Origin: Phascolarctobacterium faecium DSM 14760 | GTDB lineage: Bacteria > Bacillota > Negativicutes > Acidaminococcales > Acidaminococcaceae | Reading direction: 5' to 3' | Length of the DNA stretch: 64,000 bases | NCBI RefSeq assembly: GCF_003269275.1 | Contig: NZ_QLTS01000001.1 | Span: 1-64,000 of the forward strand | Shown here: piece by piece, positions 29,753 to 37,864 of the stretch | How positions within the stretch are numbered: position 1 is the first letter of the stretch | Layout of the letters: each line of letters starts with the position of its first letter | The notes under the pieces: generated by a model | Databases searched by the model: none | What the model saw: only the letters and a program-made list of their open reading frames with translations | What the model was told of the DNA's origin: nothing | Made by a program: the position numbers and the translations under genes

Positions 29753-30187
29753 ATGCCTTGCGTAGAAACAAAGATTGTGATCAACGGCGATAGTAAGCCT
29801 ATTTTTGAAATTATAAAAAATATGGAAGCTTACCCCTCTTTTATGCATGATCTGGTGAGTGTAGAAATTTTAGAACGCGGAGAAAATACTACTGTTTCAC
29901 ATTGGGTATCTAATGTTGATGGTCGTAAAATCGTCTGGACTGAACGCGATACCTTTTATCCGGAAGAAATGCGTATCACTTATTGTCAGACCGAGGGTGA
30001 TTTGAAAAAAATGGAAGGGGAATGGAGACTTGTACCCGTGAGTGAAGGGACAGAAGTTTCCCTGCTGGTAGATTTTGAATTTGGTATTCCGATGATTGCC
30101 GGGCTGTTAAATCCTATTTTAAAGAAAAAAGTTCGTGAAAACAGTGAAAATATGTTGACAGCTGTTAAAGCGCAAATTGAAAAATAG
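29753..30187 (+). CDS. SRPBCC/START-like protein
   Basis: 144-residue protein of the polyketide cyclase/aromatase (SRPBCC) superfamily, a helix-grip fold that binds hydrophobic ligands. The pattern FEIIKNMEAYPSFMHDLVSVEILE and the later strand-rich half with GEWRLVPVSEGTEVSLLVDFEF fit the coenzyme Q-binding COQ10/aromatase type. The ATG at 29753 is preferred to an upstream in-frame ATG at 29726 because AAAGGAG lies just before it and the longer form overlaps the aminotransferase. Ligand unknown. Confidence 0.75.
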   Translation: MPCVETKIVINGDSKPIFEIIKNMEAYPSFMHDLVSVEILERGENTTVSHWVSNVDGRKIVWTERDTFYPEEMRITYCQTEGDLKKMEGEWRLVPVSEGTEVSLLVDFEFGIPMIAGLLNPILKKKVRENSENMLTAVKAQIEK

Positions 30188-30205
30188 TGCAGTAATTGGT
30201 ATAAT
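30177..30205 (+). promoter_or_regulatory. Sigma-70 promoter of htpX
   Basis: TTGAAA (30177-30182) and TATAAT (30200-30205) with a 17-base spacer. It overlaps the end of the SRPBCC gene. Confidence 0.7.
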
Positions 30206-30208
30206 ATG

Positions 30209-30234
30209 CTATAAGACTTACGCAGGTCTTATAG
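30209..30234 (+). promoter_or_regulatory. 9-8-9 inverted repeat at the htpX transcription start
   Basis: Perfect arms CTATAAGAC and GTCTTATAG around an 8-base centre, placed from 3 bases after the -10 box. It could be an operator for a stress repressor or a 5'-end hairpin in the mRNA. The arrangement recalls CIRCE (9-9-9) but the arm sequence differs. Confidence 0.6.
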
Positions 30235-30276
30235 ATAATGTTCGATAGTTTTTATTTTGAGGAGGAACAAAAAAGT

Positions 30277-31128
30277 ATGAGAACAGCTTTTTTAATGACG
30301 GCTCTTACTGTGTTATTGGTACTGGTCGGAGATTATTTCGGCGGTGCCCGCGGTATGATGATGATGCTTATCATCTCCCTCGCCATGAATCTATTTTCGT
30401 ACTGGAACAGCGATAAACTGGTTTTGGCACAGTATAATGCCAAACAGGTTGATGAAAAAAGTGCGCCTGCTTTATATAAAATGGTGCAGCGTTTGGCGGA
30501 AAGAGGCAATTTGCCGATGCCTAAAGTATATATTATTGACAGCCCTGTGCCGAATGCATTTGCAACCGGCCGTAACCCTGAACATGCTGCGGTTGCAGTA
30601 ACTACCGCTTTGGCCAATGCCTTAGATAAAGATGAGATTGAAGGCGTTTTGGCACATGAATTGAGTCATGTCAAACATGGTGATATTTTAATCGGTACAA
30701 TAGCTGCATCTATGGCAGGTATTATTACGACGCTATCTCACTGGGGGATGTTCTTTGGTGGTGGCGACAGAGACCGCAATAGCAGCAGTGCTATTGTTGG
30801 TTTGGCTATGATGATACTGGCGCCTTTGGCTGCAGGTATTATTCAGATGGCTGTTTCGCGTTCGAGGGAATATATGGCTGATAAATCCGGTGGTGAGTTA
30901 AGCGGTAATCCGGATGCTTTGGCTGACGCTTTGCTGAAAATAGAATCGTATGCAAAAAACAGAACGATGCCGGGAGCTACTGAAAATACTGCTCATATGT
31001 TTATCATTTGCCCCTTTAGCGCAAAAGATATGCAGCAGTTATTCAGTACACATCCCAGCACCGCAGACCGTGTGGCACGGTTACGCGCGCAGGCCAAAGC
31101 TATGCGCAGCAGTGGAGGTGCGAAATAA
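30277..31128 (+). CDS. htpX: Membrane zinc protease HtpX
   Basis: M48B family membrane protease that degrades misfolded membrane proteins. In the 283-residue protein two hydrophobic stretches near the N terminus (residues 3-15 and 25-42) precede the zinc motif HELSH in VLAHELSHVKHGD. Two further membrane segments follow, then SREYMADKSGGELSGNP with the third zinc ligand Glu. An ATG at 30238 is in frame, but GAGGAGG (30259-30265) lies 11 bases before the ATG at 30277, which also gives the typical length. The M42 peptidase gene follows directly. Confidence 0.9.
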   Translation: MRTAFLMTALTVLLVLVGDYFGGARGMMMMLIISLAMNLFSYWNSDKLVLAQYNAKQVDEKSAPALYKMVQRLAERGNLPMPKVYIIDSPVPNAFATGRNPEHAAVAVTTALANALDKDEIEGVLAHELSHVKHGDILIGTIAASMAGIITTLSHWGMFFGGGDRDRNSSSAIVGLAMMILAPLAAGIIQMAVSRSREYMADKSGGELSGNPDALADALLKIESYAKNRTMPGATENTAHMFIICPFSAKDMQQLFSTHPSTADRVARLRAQAKAMRSSGGAK

Positions 31129-32202
31129 TTGGATAAAAAATTAACTTGGTTAAAACAGCTTTCTGAAACCTGCGGTGTTTCAGGATTTGAAACACCAATT
31201 AAAAATTTGCTTCAAAAGCGGCTGCAGGGCAAAGCCAAAGTATCTTATGATAAATTAGGCAGCGCTGTTTTTACTAATGAAGGTCAAGGCAAGGACTTGC
31301 CAAAAATTATGCTTGCCAGCCATATGGATGAAATTGGTTTTATGGTTAAGCATATAACAAAAGAAGGTTTTTTAAAATTTACTTGTTTAGGTGGCTGGTG
31401 GGAGCAGGTTATGCTGAGCCAGCGCGTTACTGTACACGGTAGCAAGGGTGATCTTGTTGGCGTTATCGGCAGTAAACCTCCACATATACTGACACCGGAA
31501 GAACGAACAAAAGTGGTTGCCAAGCGCGATATGTATATTGATATTGGAGCTGCCGACGAAGACATGGCTCGCAATTTAGGAGTTTTCGAAGGCTGTCCAG
31601 TGACGCCATATGCTGAATTTGCAGTTATGGGCGATGGTAAAACTCTGCTTGGTAAAGCCTGGGATAATCGCATCGGCTGTGCAGTCATGGCAGACGTTAT
31701 GGAAAATATCGGCACAAAGCATCCTAATACTGTATATGGTGTAGCGACAGTACAGGAAGAGGTCGGGTTACGTGGTGCTCAAACAAGCGTTAATCTGCTG
31801 AGCCCTGATGTTGCTTTCGTTATTGATACATGTGTGTCTGGTGGTACGCCAGGTGTAAGTGATGATGTAGCTCCTGCGAAATTGGGAAAGGGTATTGCTA
31901 TAACAATTTTTGATGCTGGTATGATTCCCAATACAGCATTGCGTGATTTTGCAAAAGAAGTTGCTGAAGAATTGAAGCTGCCAACACAGATCAGTATTTC
32001 AGAGGGCGGTGCTACTGATGGCGGTCGTATACATTTACACGATGCCGGTGTTTTGACATTAACATTCAGTATCCCTACCCGTTATATACATAGTCATCAA
32101 TCCATTATTCATATGGATGATTATCAAGGTGCTGTTCAGCTGATCACAGCAATGATCGAGAAACTGGATAAGAAAAAGTATCAGCAGCTTTTAAAAGGCT
32201 AA
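31129..32202 (+). CDS. M42 family metallo-aminopeptidase
   Basis: 357-residue cytoplasmic peptidase of the M42 (glutamyl aminopeptidase/tetrahedral aminopeptidase) family. Metal ligands are seen in ASHMDEIGFMV (His), KAWDNRIGCAV (bridging Asp), TVQEEVGLRGA (catalytic Glu pair) and a late HSHQSI histidine. The start is TTG at 31129, next to the htpX stop, with GGAGG ten bases upstream. It probably trims short peptides, which fits its place behind a protease gene. Some databases label such proteins endoglucanase M. Confidence 0.9.
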   Translation: MDKKLTWLKQLSETCGVSGFETPIKNLLQKRLQGKAKVSYDKLGSAVFTNEGQGKDLPKIMLASHMDEIGFMVKHITKEGFLKFTCLGGWWEQVMLSQRVTVHGSKGDLVGVIGSKPPHILTPEERTKVVAKRDMYIDIGAADEDMARNLGVFEGCPVTPYAEFAVMGDGKTLLGKAWDNRIGCAVMADVMENIGTKHPNTVYGVATVQEEVGLRGAQTSVNLLSPDVAFVIDTCVSGGTPGVSDDVAPAKLGKGIAITIFDAGMIPNTALRDFAKEVAEELKLPTQISISEGGATDGGRIHLHDAGVLTLTFSIPTRYIHSHQSIIHMDDYQGAVQLITAMIEKLDKKKYQQLLKG

Positions 32203-32255
32203 AATCGTTTTGCGATTTAGTATAAATTAAAATAGTCTAGATAGGAGAGATTCCA

Positions 32256-32669
32256 ATGCAACAAACACTCGTACTCGTAAAACCCGATGGTGTCAAAAAA
32301 AATCTGATTGGTGAAATCATCGCTCGTTTTGAACGCCGCGGCTTGAAAGTTTCGGCTTTAAAATTAGTAAAAATCACTGAAGAACAAGCTAAATATCATT
32401 ATGCTGAACATGAAGGCAAACCTTTCTTTGGTGAATTGGTTGAATTTATTACTTCCGGCCCTGTTGCAGCAATGGTTATTTCCGGTGAGAATGCAATTAA
32501 AGCGGTTCGTGGCCAGATGGGTGCTACTAATCCGTTAGATTCTGTTCCTGGTTCTATCCGCGGCGATTACGCGCTGACTATCGGCGAAAATATCGTTCAT
32601 GGCAGTGACAGTGAAGAATCCGCTGCACGCGAAATCAAAAATTTCTTTAAAGCTGAAGAAATTTATTAA
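32256..32669 (+). CDS. ndk: Nucleoside diphosphate kinase
   Basis: 137-residue Ndk that balances NTP and dNTP pools by phosphate transfer through a phosphohistidine. It starts [15 protein letters not shown], with the Kpn loop region [17 protein letters not shown] and the catalytic His in [13 protein letters not shown] ribosome site TAGGAGAG precedes the ATG. A small hairpin (32203-32219) without a T-run and a TATAAA-like sequence lie in the 53-base gap upstream. Confidence 0.97.
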   Translation: MQQTLVLVKPDGVKKNLIGEIIARFERRGLKVSALKLVKITEEQAKYHYAEHEGKPFFGELVEFITSGPVAAMVISGENAIKAVRGQMGATNPLDSVPGSIRGDYALTIGENIVHGSDSEESAAREIKNFFKAEEIY

Positions 32670-32699
32670 TTTAAAATTTTCCGGAAGGATGGTGACAAA

Positions 32700-33212
32700 A
32701 TGAAAGCAGCAGTATATACCAGAACTGGTGACAAAGGCACTACCGGACTTTATACAGGCGAACGTGTACCAAAACAAAGCATGAGAGTTGAAGCTTACGG
32801 TACAGTTGATGAGATCAGTTCGGCGCTTGGCCTGGCAAGAGCTACAGTCAGACGCGAAGATGTCAGGGAAACGATTTACAAAGTTCAGCAGCTTCTGATG
32901 TCACTGATGGCTGATATAGCAAGCTTGAATTTGCCTGAGCCTTATATCAAAGAAGAGCATGTGAAAATGTTTGAAGAAACTATCGATAAATTCGATAATA
33001 TGCTCCAGCCTTTGAGTCATTTTATCATCCCCGGAGGCACCCCCGGATCAGCTGCTTTGGACATCGCGCGTACAACTACTCGTCGTGCCGAGCGCTGTCT
33101 GCTCCGCTTATCTGAAACAGAAGAAGTCAATCAGCAGGTTCTTATCTGTTTGAACAGACTTTCTGATTTATGTTTCATTTTATCAAGAGTTGAAGTAGAA
33201 GTAGAAGCTTAA
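32700..33212 (+). CDS. PduO-type cob(I)alamin adenosyltransferase
   Basis: 170-residue ATP:corrinoid adenosyltransferase that forms the Co-C bond of adenosylcobamides. Family motifs are YTRTGDKGTTGLYTGERVPK at the N terminus (ATP binding), EAYGTVDEISSALGLAR, FIIPGGTPGSAALDIARTTTRRAER and the C-terminal LNRLSDLCFILSR. It lies about 2 kb before the cobalamin-regulated operon at 35250-39364, with which it shares a pathway, but it is transcribed with ndk and closed by its own terminator. Confidence 0.93.
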   Translation: MKAAVYTRTGDKGTTGLYTGERVPKQSMRVEAYGTVDEISSALGLARATVRREDVRETIYKVQQLLMSLMADIASLNLPEPYIKEEHVKMFEETIDKFDNMLQPLSHFIIPGGTPGSAALDIARTTTRRAERCLLRLSETEEVNQQVLICLNRLSDLCFILSRVEVEVEA

Positions 33213-33215
33213 AAC

Positions 33216-33259
33216 AAAATGACCATAGGTTCGGTAAGAACTGTATGGTCATTTTCTTT
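33216..33259 (+). terminator. Terminator after the adenosyltransferase gene
   Basis: Arms AAAATGACCATA and TATGGTCATTTT enclose a 16-base loop with its own short GTTC/GAAC stem, followed by a T-rich tail. Confidence 0.88.
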
Positions 33260-33367
33260 TGGGTTAAATTACTTTAAAAATGTTTTGAAGTAGTTAAAAA
33301 TGTAGTATTTTTTATACGAAAGATATATACTTACTATAATTATATTGAAAGATAATGGGAGATTACT

Positions 33368-35227
33368 ATGAATTTTTACCTGTTGTCGATAATTGCTTTT
33401 GGTGTGTTTGTAGCAATTCTCTACCTTAAGTCTTCTGAACATCAAAGAATGTTGTATTCGCAGAAATATGTACGTGATAAAGTAAGCGGTACACTGGGAT
33501 TTGATAAGTTTAAAGAAAAAGCGGATGAAATGCTGCAGCGCAAAAAAGAGCTTTTGGCGCTAATACATTTAGATATTGACCCTTACCATGATATCGTTGA
33601 TATTTATGGGCGTGAGACAGCAGATAATGTTTTACGCATTTTGGGAACAGAGCTTAACCGACGTGTTGTGAAGGGATATCTTACAACAAGACAGGCCGGA
33701 GATAAGTTCTTTTGCCTTGTTCCTTTTACAGATGAAGAAACGCATAATAATTGGTTTGACGGATTATCTGATATGGTAGAAAGCGAAGTCAAGCGTATTT
33801 GCAATGTCAGCATCAAATTGCGCGGAGATCTTTATGTATGTCGAGTCGAAGACTCGCTGGAAGATGCAATGGTAAAAACTGTTGCTCAGCTCAACAAAAA
33901 AGTTTTTCACAAATGCTGCCGCAGTTTCTTTATAATCAATGATTTTGAATTCACAACTGGTTATAATTCTCTTTCTGAAGAAGTTTGCAGTGCTCTTAAT
34001 AATAAAGAGTTCACTGTTTATTTTCAGCCGCAATACAATATCTATACTAATGAGATTGTTGGTGCGGAAGCTTTACTGCGCTGGGAGCATCCTACGCGCG
34101 GGATAATTCTTCCGGAAGTTTTGATCCCTATCCTTGAAGATAATAACCAGTTATCTAAATTTGAAAATTTTGTTTTTGAAGAAGTCTGCCATTTCTTAGC
34201 ATTACGCCTTGCCTTGGGGTTACAGGTTTTTCCAATCTCCTGTAATTTTTCATTTGAACATTTTAAAGATGAAAATTTTATTGATTCTTTAAAAGAAGCT
34301 GCCGATAAGCATAATGTTCCGCACAAGCTTTTGGTAGTTGAGCTTGCTGAAAGATTATTGGCTGATGATGTGAATTTTGCTGGGATGCAGGTTGACGAGC
34401 TGAAAAATCAGGGATTTAAGATTGCTGTTGATAATTTTGGCGCCGGGTATTTGTCTCTGCGTATTTTAAGTGATATCAGCGTTGATATTTTAAAAATAGA
34501 TAAAAGAATGCTTGCCGCCTGTGATAATGATAAAGATATCAAAATCATCAAAGGGATGGCAGCTATTGCAAAAGAATTGGATATCACGATGATTTGTGAA
34601 GGTGTTGAAACTGAGGCACAGGTTGCGATAATGAAAAGTGTTTCCTGCAATATAGCTCAGGGATTCTATTATTGCCAGCCGTTGAGAAGGCCGCAGTTTG
34701 AAAATCTGCTTAATTTAAGTAAGATTGAAATAGTTAATGCTGAACGTCGCAGCATCAGCGGTTACGGACGTACTGTAAAATTACCATCATACAGAGATTT
34801 GGGCGATTTATTCCCGCAGATGTATGATTTTGCAATTGAATTGAATCTAAAAGATGGACGCTATTCAAGAATGGCTTTTAATCCTACAGGGAATGTTTTT
34901 ATTCCGTATACAGGTGATTATAAAAATGATTACAAGCATATCGTTCAGGAATTGCTTTATCCTGAAGATATTGAAAAATTTACGGCTCAGCTTGATTTTG
35001 ACGTTTTATCTGCAAATTACAATAATACTCCTGATTATTCTGGCTGCGAATGTCGTTTCGTCGGAGCGGATGGTGTAGCTCAATGGTATGAAATCAGGGT
35101 GTATTACTGGTTTGGACGCAGCCGTGTATTGATTACCGTAAGGAATGTTAATGACGCCCATGATTATTTAGATGAAGAATATGAAAAAATGCTTTGCAGG
35201 TCAGCAGGACTTTGCAAAAGAATGTAG
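33368..35227 (+). CDS. Degenerate GGDEF plus EAL domain protein with C-terminal PAS-like region
   Basis: 619 residues. One N-terminal membrane segment (about 3-20) leads into a GGDEF-type domain (about 45-185) whose signature reads AGDKF, so diguanylate cyclase activity is unlikely. An EAL domain follows: EALLRW from Glu234, the CNFSF Asn, ELAER, VDNFGAGY with Asp355-Asn356 instead of Asp-Asp, LKIDK, CEGVET and QGFYYCQPL. Residues about 490-600 look PAS-like. It may be a c-di-GMP phosphodiesterase with altered metal site or a c-di-GMP-binding sensor. A TATAAT (33335-33340) sits 27 bases upstream. The cobalamin riboswitch starts 22 bases after its stop. Confidence 0.85.
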   Translation: MNFYLLSIIAFGVFVAILYLKSSEHQRMLYSQKYVRDKVSGTLGFDKFKEKADEMLQRKKELLALIHLDIDPYHDIVDIYGRETADNVLRILGTELNRRVVKGYLTTRQAGDKFFCLVPFTDEETHNNWFDGLSDMVESEVKRICNVSIKLRGDLYVCRVEDSLEDAMVKTVAQLNKKVFHKCCRSFFIINDFEFTTGYNSLSEEVCSALNNKEFTVYFQPQYNIYTNEIVGAEALLRWEHPTRGIILPEVLIPILEDNNQLSKFENFVFEEVCHFLALRLALGLQVFPISCNFSFEHFKDENFIDSLKEAADKHNVPHKLLVVELAERLLADDVNFAGMQVDELKNQGFKIAVDNFGAGYLSLRILSDISVDILKIDKRMLAACDNDKDIKIIKGMAAIAKELDITMICEGVETEAQVAIMKSVSCNIAQGFYYCQPLRRPQFENLLNLSKIEIVNAERRSISGYGRTVKLPSYRDLGDLFPQMYDFAIELNLKDGRYSRMAFNPTGNVFIPYTGDYKNDYKHIVQELLYPEDIEKFTAQLDFDVLSANYNNTPDYSGCECRFVGADGVAQWYEIRVYYWFGRSRVLITVRNVNDAHDYLDEEYEKMLCRSAGLCKRM

Positions 35228-35249
35228 AATATATAGTATTGGAAAAAAT

Positions 35250-35407
35250 CAACAGGTGTGCCGATTGCGGTCGGCGCTTAATAGGGAAGACCGGTGTAAA
35301 TCCGGCGCAGTCCCGCTACTGTAAAGGGAAGTTCACTGCAATATGCCACTGGGAAACTGGGAAGGCGCAGCTGAATGTTGAACCTGAGCCAGGAGACCTG
35401 CCTGTTA
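35250..35407 (+). promoter_or_regulatory. Cobalamin (adenosylcobalamin-type) riboswitch
   Basis: The conserved core elements occur in order: a GGTGTAAATCCGG-like segment after AGGGAA, GCAGTCCCGCTACTGT, GCCACTGGGAAACTGG and the B12-box-like GAGCCAGGAGACCTGCC. The closing helix P1 can form from AACAGG (35250-35255) and CCTGTT (35401-35406). It controls the downstream cobamide assembly genes; binding of adenosylcobamide is expected to switch them off. No separate promoter was confidently seen between the EAL gene and the riboswitch. Confidence 0.95.
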
Positions 35408-35409
35408 CG

Positions 35410-35490
35410 GGTATCTTACACCTACGGGAGATAGGTGGATACTTGCATAGGTTGTTTATTTATGCCCTCTCTCGAGAGGGTATTTTTATT
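35410..35490 (+). terminator. Riboswitch expression platform: hairpin and intrinsic terminator
   Basis: First comes a hairpin with arms GTATC-CACCTA and TAGGTG-GATAC (about 35411-35441), whose loop may make the kissing contact of class I cobalamin riboswitches. Then ATGCCCTCT (35462-35470) pairs with AGAGGGTAT (35475-35483) and runs into a T-tract, a standard terminator. The cobU ribosome site lies after it, so control is by transcription termination. Confidence 0.82.
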
Positions 35491-35508
35491 TTGAAGGGAG
35501 GCTTAAGG

Positions 35509-36105
35509 ATGTGTAAAGAAATGATTTTAGTAACTGGCGGTGCACGAAGCGGCAAAAGTGAATTCGCAGAGCGTTTTGTTTTGCATTATGGATCTAAATG
35601 CGCTTATATAGCTACGGCTGAAATCTTTGACGACGAGATGGCTGAACGTGTTCGGCTACATCAGGAACGTCGTTCTCCCCAAAGATGGAATAATTATGAA
35701 GCACCTTATGCTGCCGAACAGGTGATGGTTGAGGCAGGTAAGGAAGCGGATGCAATTTTGTTTGACTGTCTTACTTTGTATATGAGTAATTTGATGTATG
35801 GCAAGGTTGCAATTGCAGGAACTTTTGAAGAAAAGGTAACATTTGTCAAAGGTGAAATTGTAAAATTACTGGAAGCCGCCAGAAAAACAGAAAAACTGGT
35901 AGTATTTGTTACTAATGAAGTTGGCGGTGGTATCGTACCGGATAATGTTATGGCACGTGAGTACAGAGATCTTGCCGGATGGATAAACCAGCAGGTTGCC
36001 GATGTATGTGACAGGGTCTTTTATTGTGTCGCCGGTCAAGCTGTTGATCTAAAGAAAATGGCATTTAGTTTTGATGATGAAGGAGCAGAGCAATGGAAAA
36101 AATAA
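35509..36105 (+). CDS. cobU: Adenosylcobinamide kinase/guanylyltransferase CobU
   Basis: Phosphorylates adenosylcobinamide and converts it to adenosylcobinamide-GDP. The 198-residue protein has the P-loop TGGARSGKS at residues 9-17, RLHQERRSP with the histidine that is guanylylated in Salmonella CobU, and VTNEVGGGIVP plus REYRDLAGWINQ further on. Start at ATG 35509 because GGAGG (35497-35501) is seven bases upstream; longer readings run back through the riboswitch. It overlaps cobT by 13 bases. First gene under the riboswitch. Confidence 0.95.
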   Translation: MCKEMILVTGGARSGKSEFAERFVLHYGSKCAYIATAEIFDDEMAERVRLHQERRSPQRWNNYEAPYAAEQVMVEAGKEADAILFDCLTLYMSNLMYGKVAIAGTFEEKVTFVKGEIVKLLEAARKTEKLVVFVTNEVGGGIVPDNVMAREYRDLAGWINQQVADVCDRVFYCVAGQAVDLKKMAFSFDDEGAEQWKK

Positions 36106-37121
36106 TGATTCCACCGTTGGATAGCAACGCTGCAGAAGTAATAAAAAATAACTGGGCTAAAATGGATAAGCCGCTGCATAGTTTAGGTAAGCTGGAGGAA
36201 ATGGTTGAAAAATATGCTGCCATGACTGGGACGGCATTGCCTGATAAAATCAAAAGTGCAATGCTGTTAATGTGCGGCGATCATGGAATTGCCAAATATG
36301 GCGTAAGCGCATATCCGCAGGAAGTAACTATGCAGATGATAAACGGTTACATGAGAGAAACTGCCGGCGCTAACGTTATGGCACGTCATGCCGGTGCCGA
36401 TGTTTTTGTGATCGATGCAGGTACGGCTTTTGACTTGAGTGCAATGCCTAAAGTTCATCAGGAGAAGGTTGCCTGGGGTACAAAAGATTTTACACAGGGA
36501 CCGGCCATGACAGTGGAGCAGGCCGAAAAAGCATTGAAAGTTGGTATGAAGGTAGCAGATGAATGTATTGATAAAGGTTATAACTTATTAGTAACAGCAG
36601 AAATGGGAATCGGGAATACTACATCGACCGCAGCAATCGTTTCTGCATTTCTGGGGTTGCCGCCCGAGCTTACAGTAGGAAGGGGAACTGGTATCAACGA
36701 TGAACGCATGGCGATAAAAAGAAAGGTCGTCGCTGATGGTCTGGCTAAAAATCAACCACGTTTGGGCGATGCCATGGACATCCTCTGTAAGGTTGGCGGT
36801 TATGACCATGCCGGGTTGGCGGGGATGATTTTAGCTGGCGCCAGACGCCGTATTCCTACAATGGTAGACGGTGTAAATGCGACTGCCGCTGCTTTGCTTG
36901 CATACGGACTTGAACCAGCCTGTGCTGATTATATGCTTTGTTCACATCTTTCTGCTGAAATATCACATGCAAAGATGCTGGAGGTTTTGCGACTTACGCC
37001 GATAGTTGACGCGGGTATGCGTCTTGGCGAAGGTACAGGAGCGTCTTTGGCGATTGTTATTTTACAGATGGCGATCAATACCTATAAAGAACTGTATAAG
37101 CGTGGTGGCATGCATGCGTGA
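36093..37121 (+). CDS. cobT: CobT-type base phosphoribosyltransferase (possible ArsA)
   Basis: Nicotinate mononucleotide:base phosphoribosyltransferase, 342 residues, which activates the lower-ligand base of cobamides to its alpha-riboside phosphate. Hallmarks are LGKLEEMVEKYA, MCGDHGIAKYGVSAYP, AEMGIGNTTSTAA, VGGYDHAGLAGMIL, VDGVNATAAALLA and the catalytic-base Glu in MRLGEGTGA. All key motifs are kept. Together with the shortened homologue at 37865 it resembles the ArsA/ArsB heterodimer of Sporomusa and Veillonella that activates phenol and p-cresol; on its own it would be called CobT. It overlaps cobU and cobS. Confidence 0.92.
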   Translation: MEKIMIPPLDSNAAEVIKNNWAKMDKPLHSLGKLEEMVEKYAAMTGTALPDKIKSAMLLMCGDHGIAKYGVSAYPQEVTMQMINGYMRETAGANVMARHAGADVFVIDAGTAFDLSAMPKVHQEKVAWGTKDFTQGPAMTVEQAEKALKVGMKVADECIDKGYNLLVTAEMGIGNTTSTAAIVSAFLGLPPELTVGRGTGINDERMAIKRKVVADGLAKNQPRLGDAMDILCKVGGYDHAGLAGMILAGARRRIPTMVDGVNATAAALLAYGLEPACADYMLCSHLSAEISHAKMLEVLRLTPIVDAGMRLGEGTGASLAIVILQMAINTYKELYKRGGMHA

Positions 37122-37851
37122 TTTTATCACTTGCCTGGAATTTTTGACGCGAGTGCGTTTTTCAAAACGGACAGATTGGCGTGACGAAGATTTTTCGCGC
37201 AGTGTGCCGTATTTTCCCCTGGTAGGTTTGGTTATCGGATTCCTTTTGGCAGCAGTAAACTATAGCCTATTTTATATCGAAACGCCGCTTTTTTTACGGG
37301 TAACGCTTTTGCTGCTGGCCGAGATCATTATTACCGGCGGGTTGATGTACGATGGTTTTATGGATACTGCTGACGGCGTTTTTTCTGCCCGCAGCCGCGA
37401 GAGAATGCTGGAAATAATGAAAGACAGCCATGTTGGTTCTAATGCTGTATTGGCAATAATTATTTTGCTGCTGCTCAAAATAGCTGCCTATCTTGAACTT
37501 AGCGGTGAAACACTGACCTGGGTTTTACTGACGATGTCCGTTGCGACACGAACTTTTATGGTAGTTTTTATTGTCAATTTTCCCTATGCGCGTAAAGAAG
37601 GAATAGGGCATATGTTTACCAAGTATGCCAAACCATTTTATACGTATATTGCTTTTGCAGTATGCGCAGGTATTATTGCGGCCTGTGGTTTACAATATCT
37701 GGCGGTGGCAGGAATATGTTTTACTGTCACTTTGATAATAGCGCAATATTTAAAAACACAGTTAGGCGGACTTACCGGTGATACATATGGTGCACTGACT
37801 GAATGCGGCAATGTGATTTACTTACTGACAGCAGTATTCTTACTAAGATAA
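37114..37851 (+). CDS. cobS: Adenosylcobinamide-GDP ribazoletransferase CobS
   Basis: Integral membrane cobamide synthase that joins adenosylcobinamide-GDP to the activated lower ligand, the last assembly step. The 245-residue protein has several hydrophobic segments, the motif YDGFMDTADGVFSARSRERML with acidic metal-binding residues, and GGLTGDTYGA near the C terminus. The ATG at 37114 is chosen because the protein then starts MRDFITCLEFLTRVRF like its relatives; it overlaps the cobT stop by 8 bases. Confidence 0.94.
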   Translation: MRDFITCLEFLTRVRFSKRTDWRDEDFSRSVPYFPLVGLVIGFLLAAVNYSLFYIETPLFLRVTLLLLAEIIITGGLMYDGFMDTADGVFSARSRERMLEIMKDSHVGSNAVLAIIILLLLKIAAYLELSGETLTWVLLTMSVATRTFMVVFIVNFPYARKEGIGHMFTKYAKPFYTYIAFAVCAGIIAACGLQYLAVAGICFTVTLIIAQYLKTQLGGLTGDTYGALTECGNVIYLLTAVFLLR

Positions 37852-37864
37852 GGAAGGTTTAAAG

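Noticed and set aside
32203..32219. Small hairpin before ndk considered as a terminator
   Set aside because: The six-base stem is AT-rich and is not followed by a T-run.
35194..35508. Upstream in-frame extension of cobU through the riboswitch
   Set aside because: The region is a cobalamin riboswitch with terminator; GGAGG fits the ATG at 35509 and the P-loop is then near the N terminus as in the family.
37006..37113. Longer cobS start inside cobT
   Set aside because: The added residues do not look like CobS and overlap cobT by more than 100 bases; ATG 37114 gives the family N terminus.
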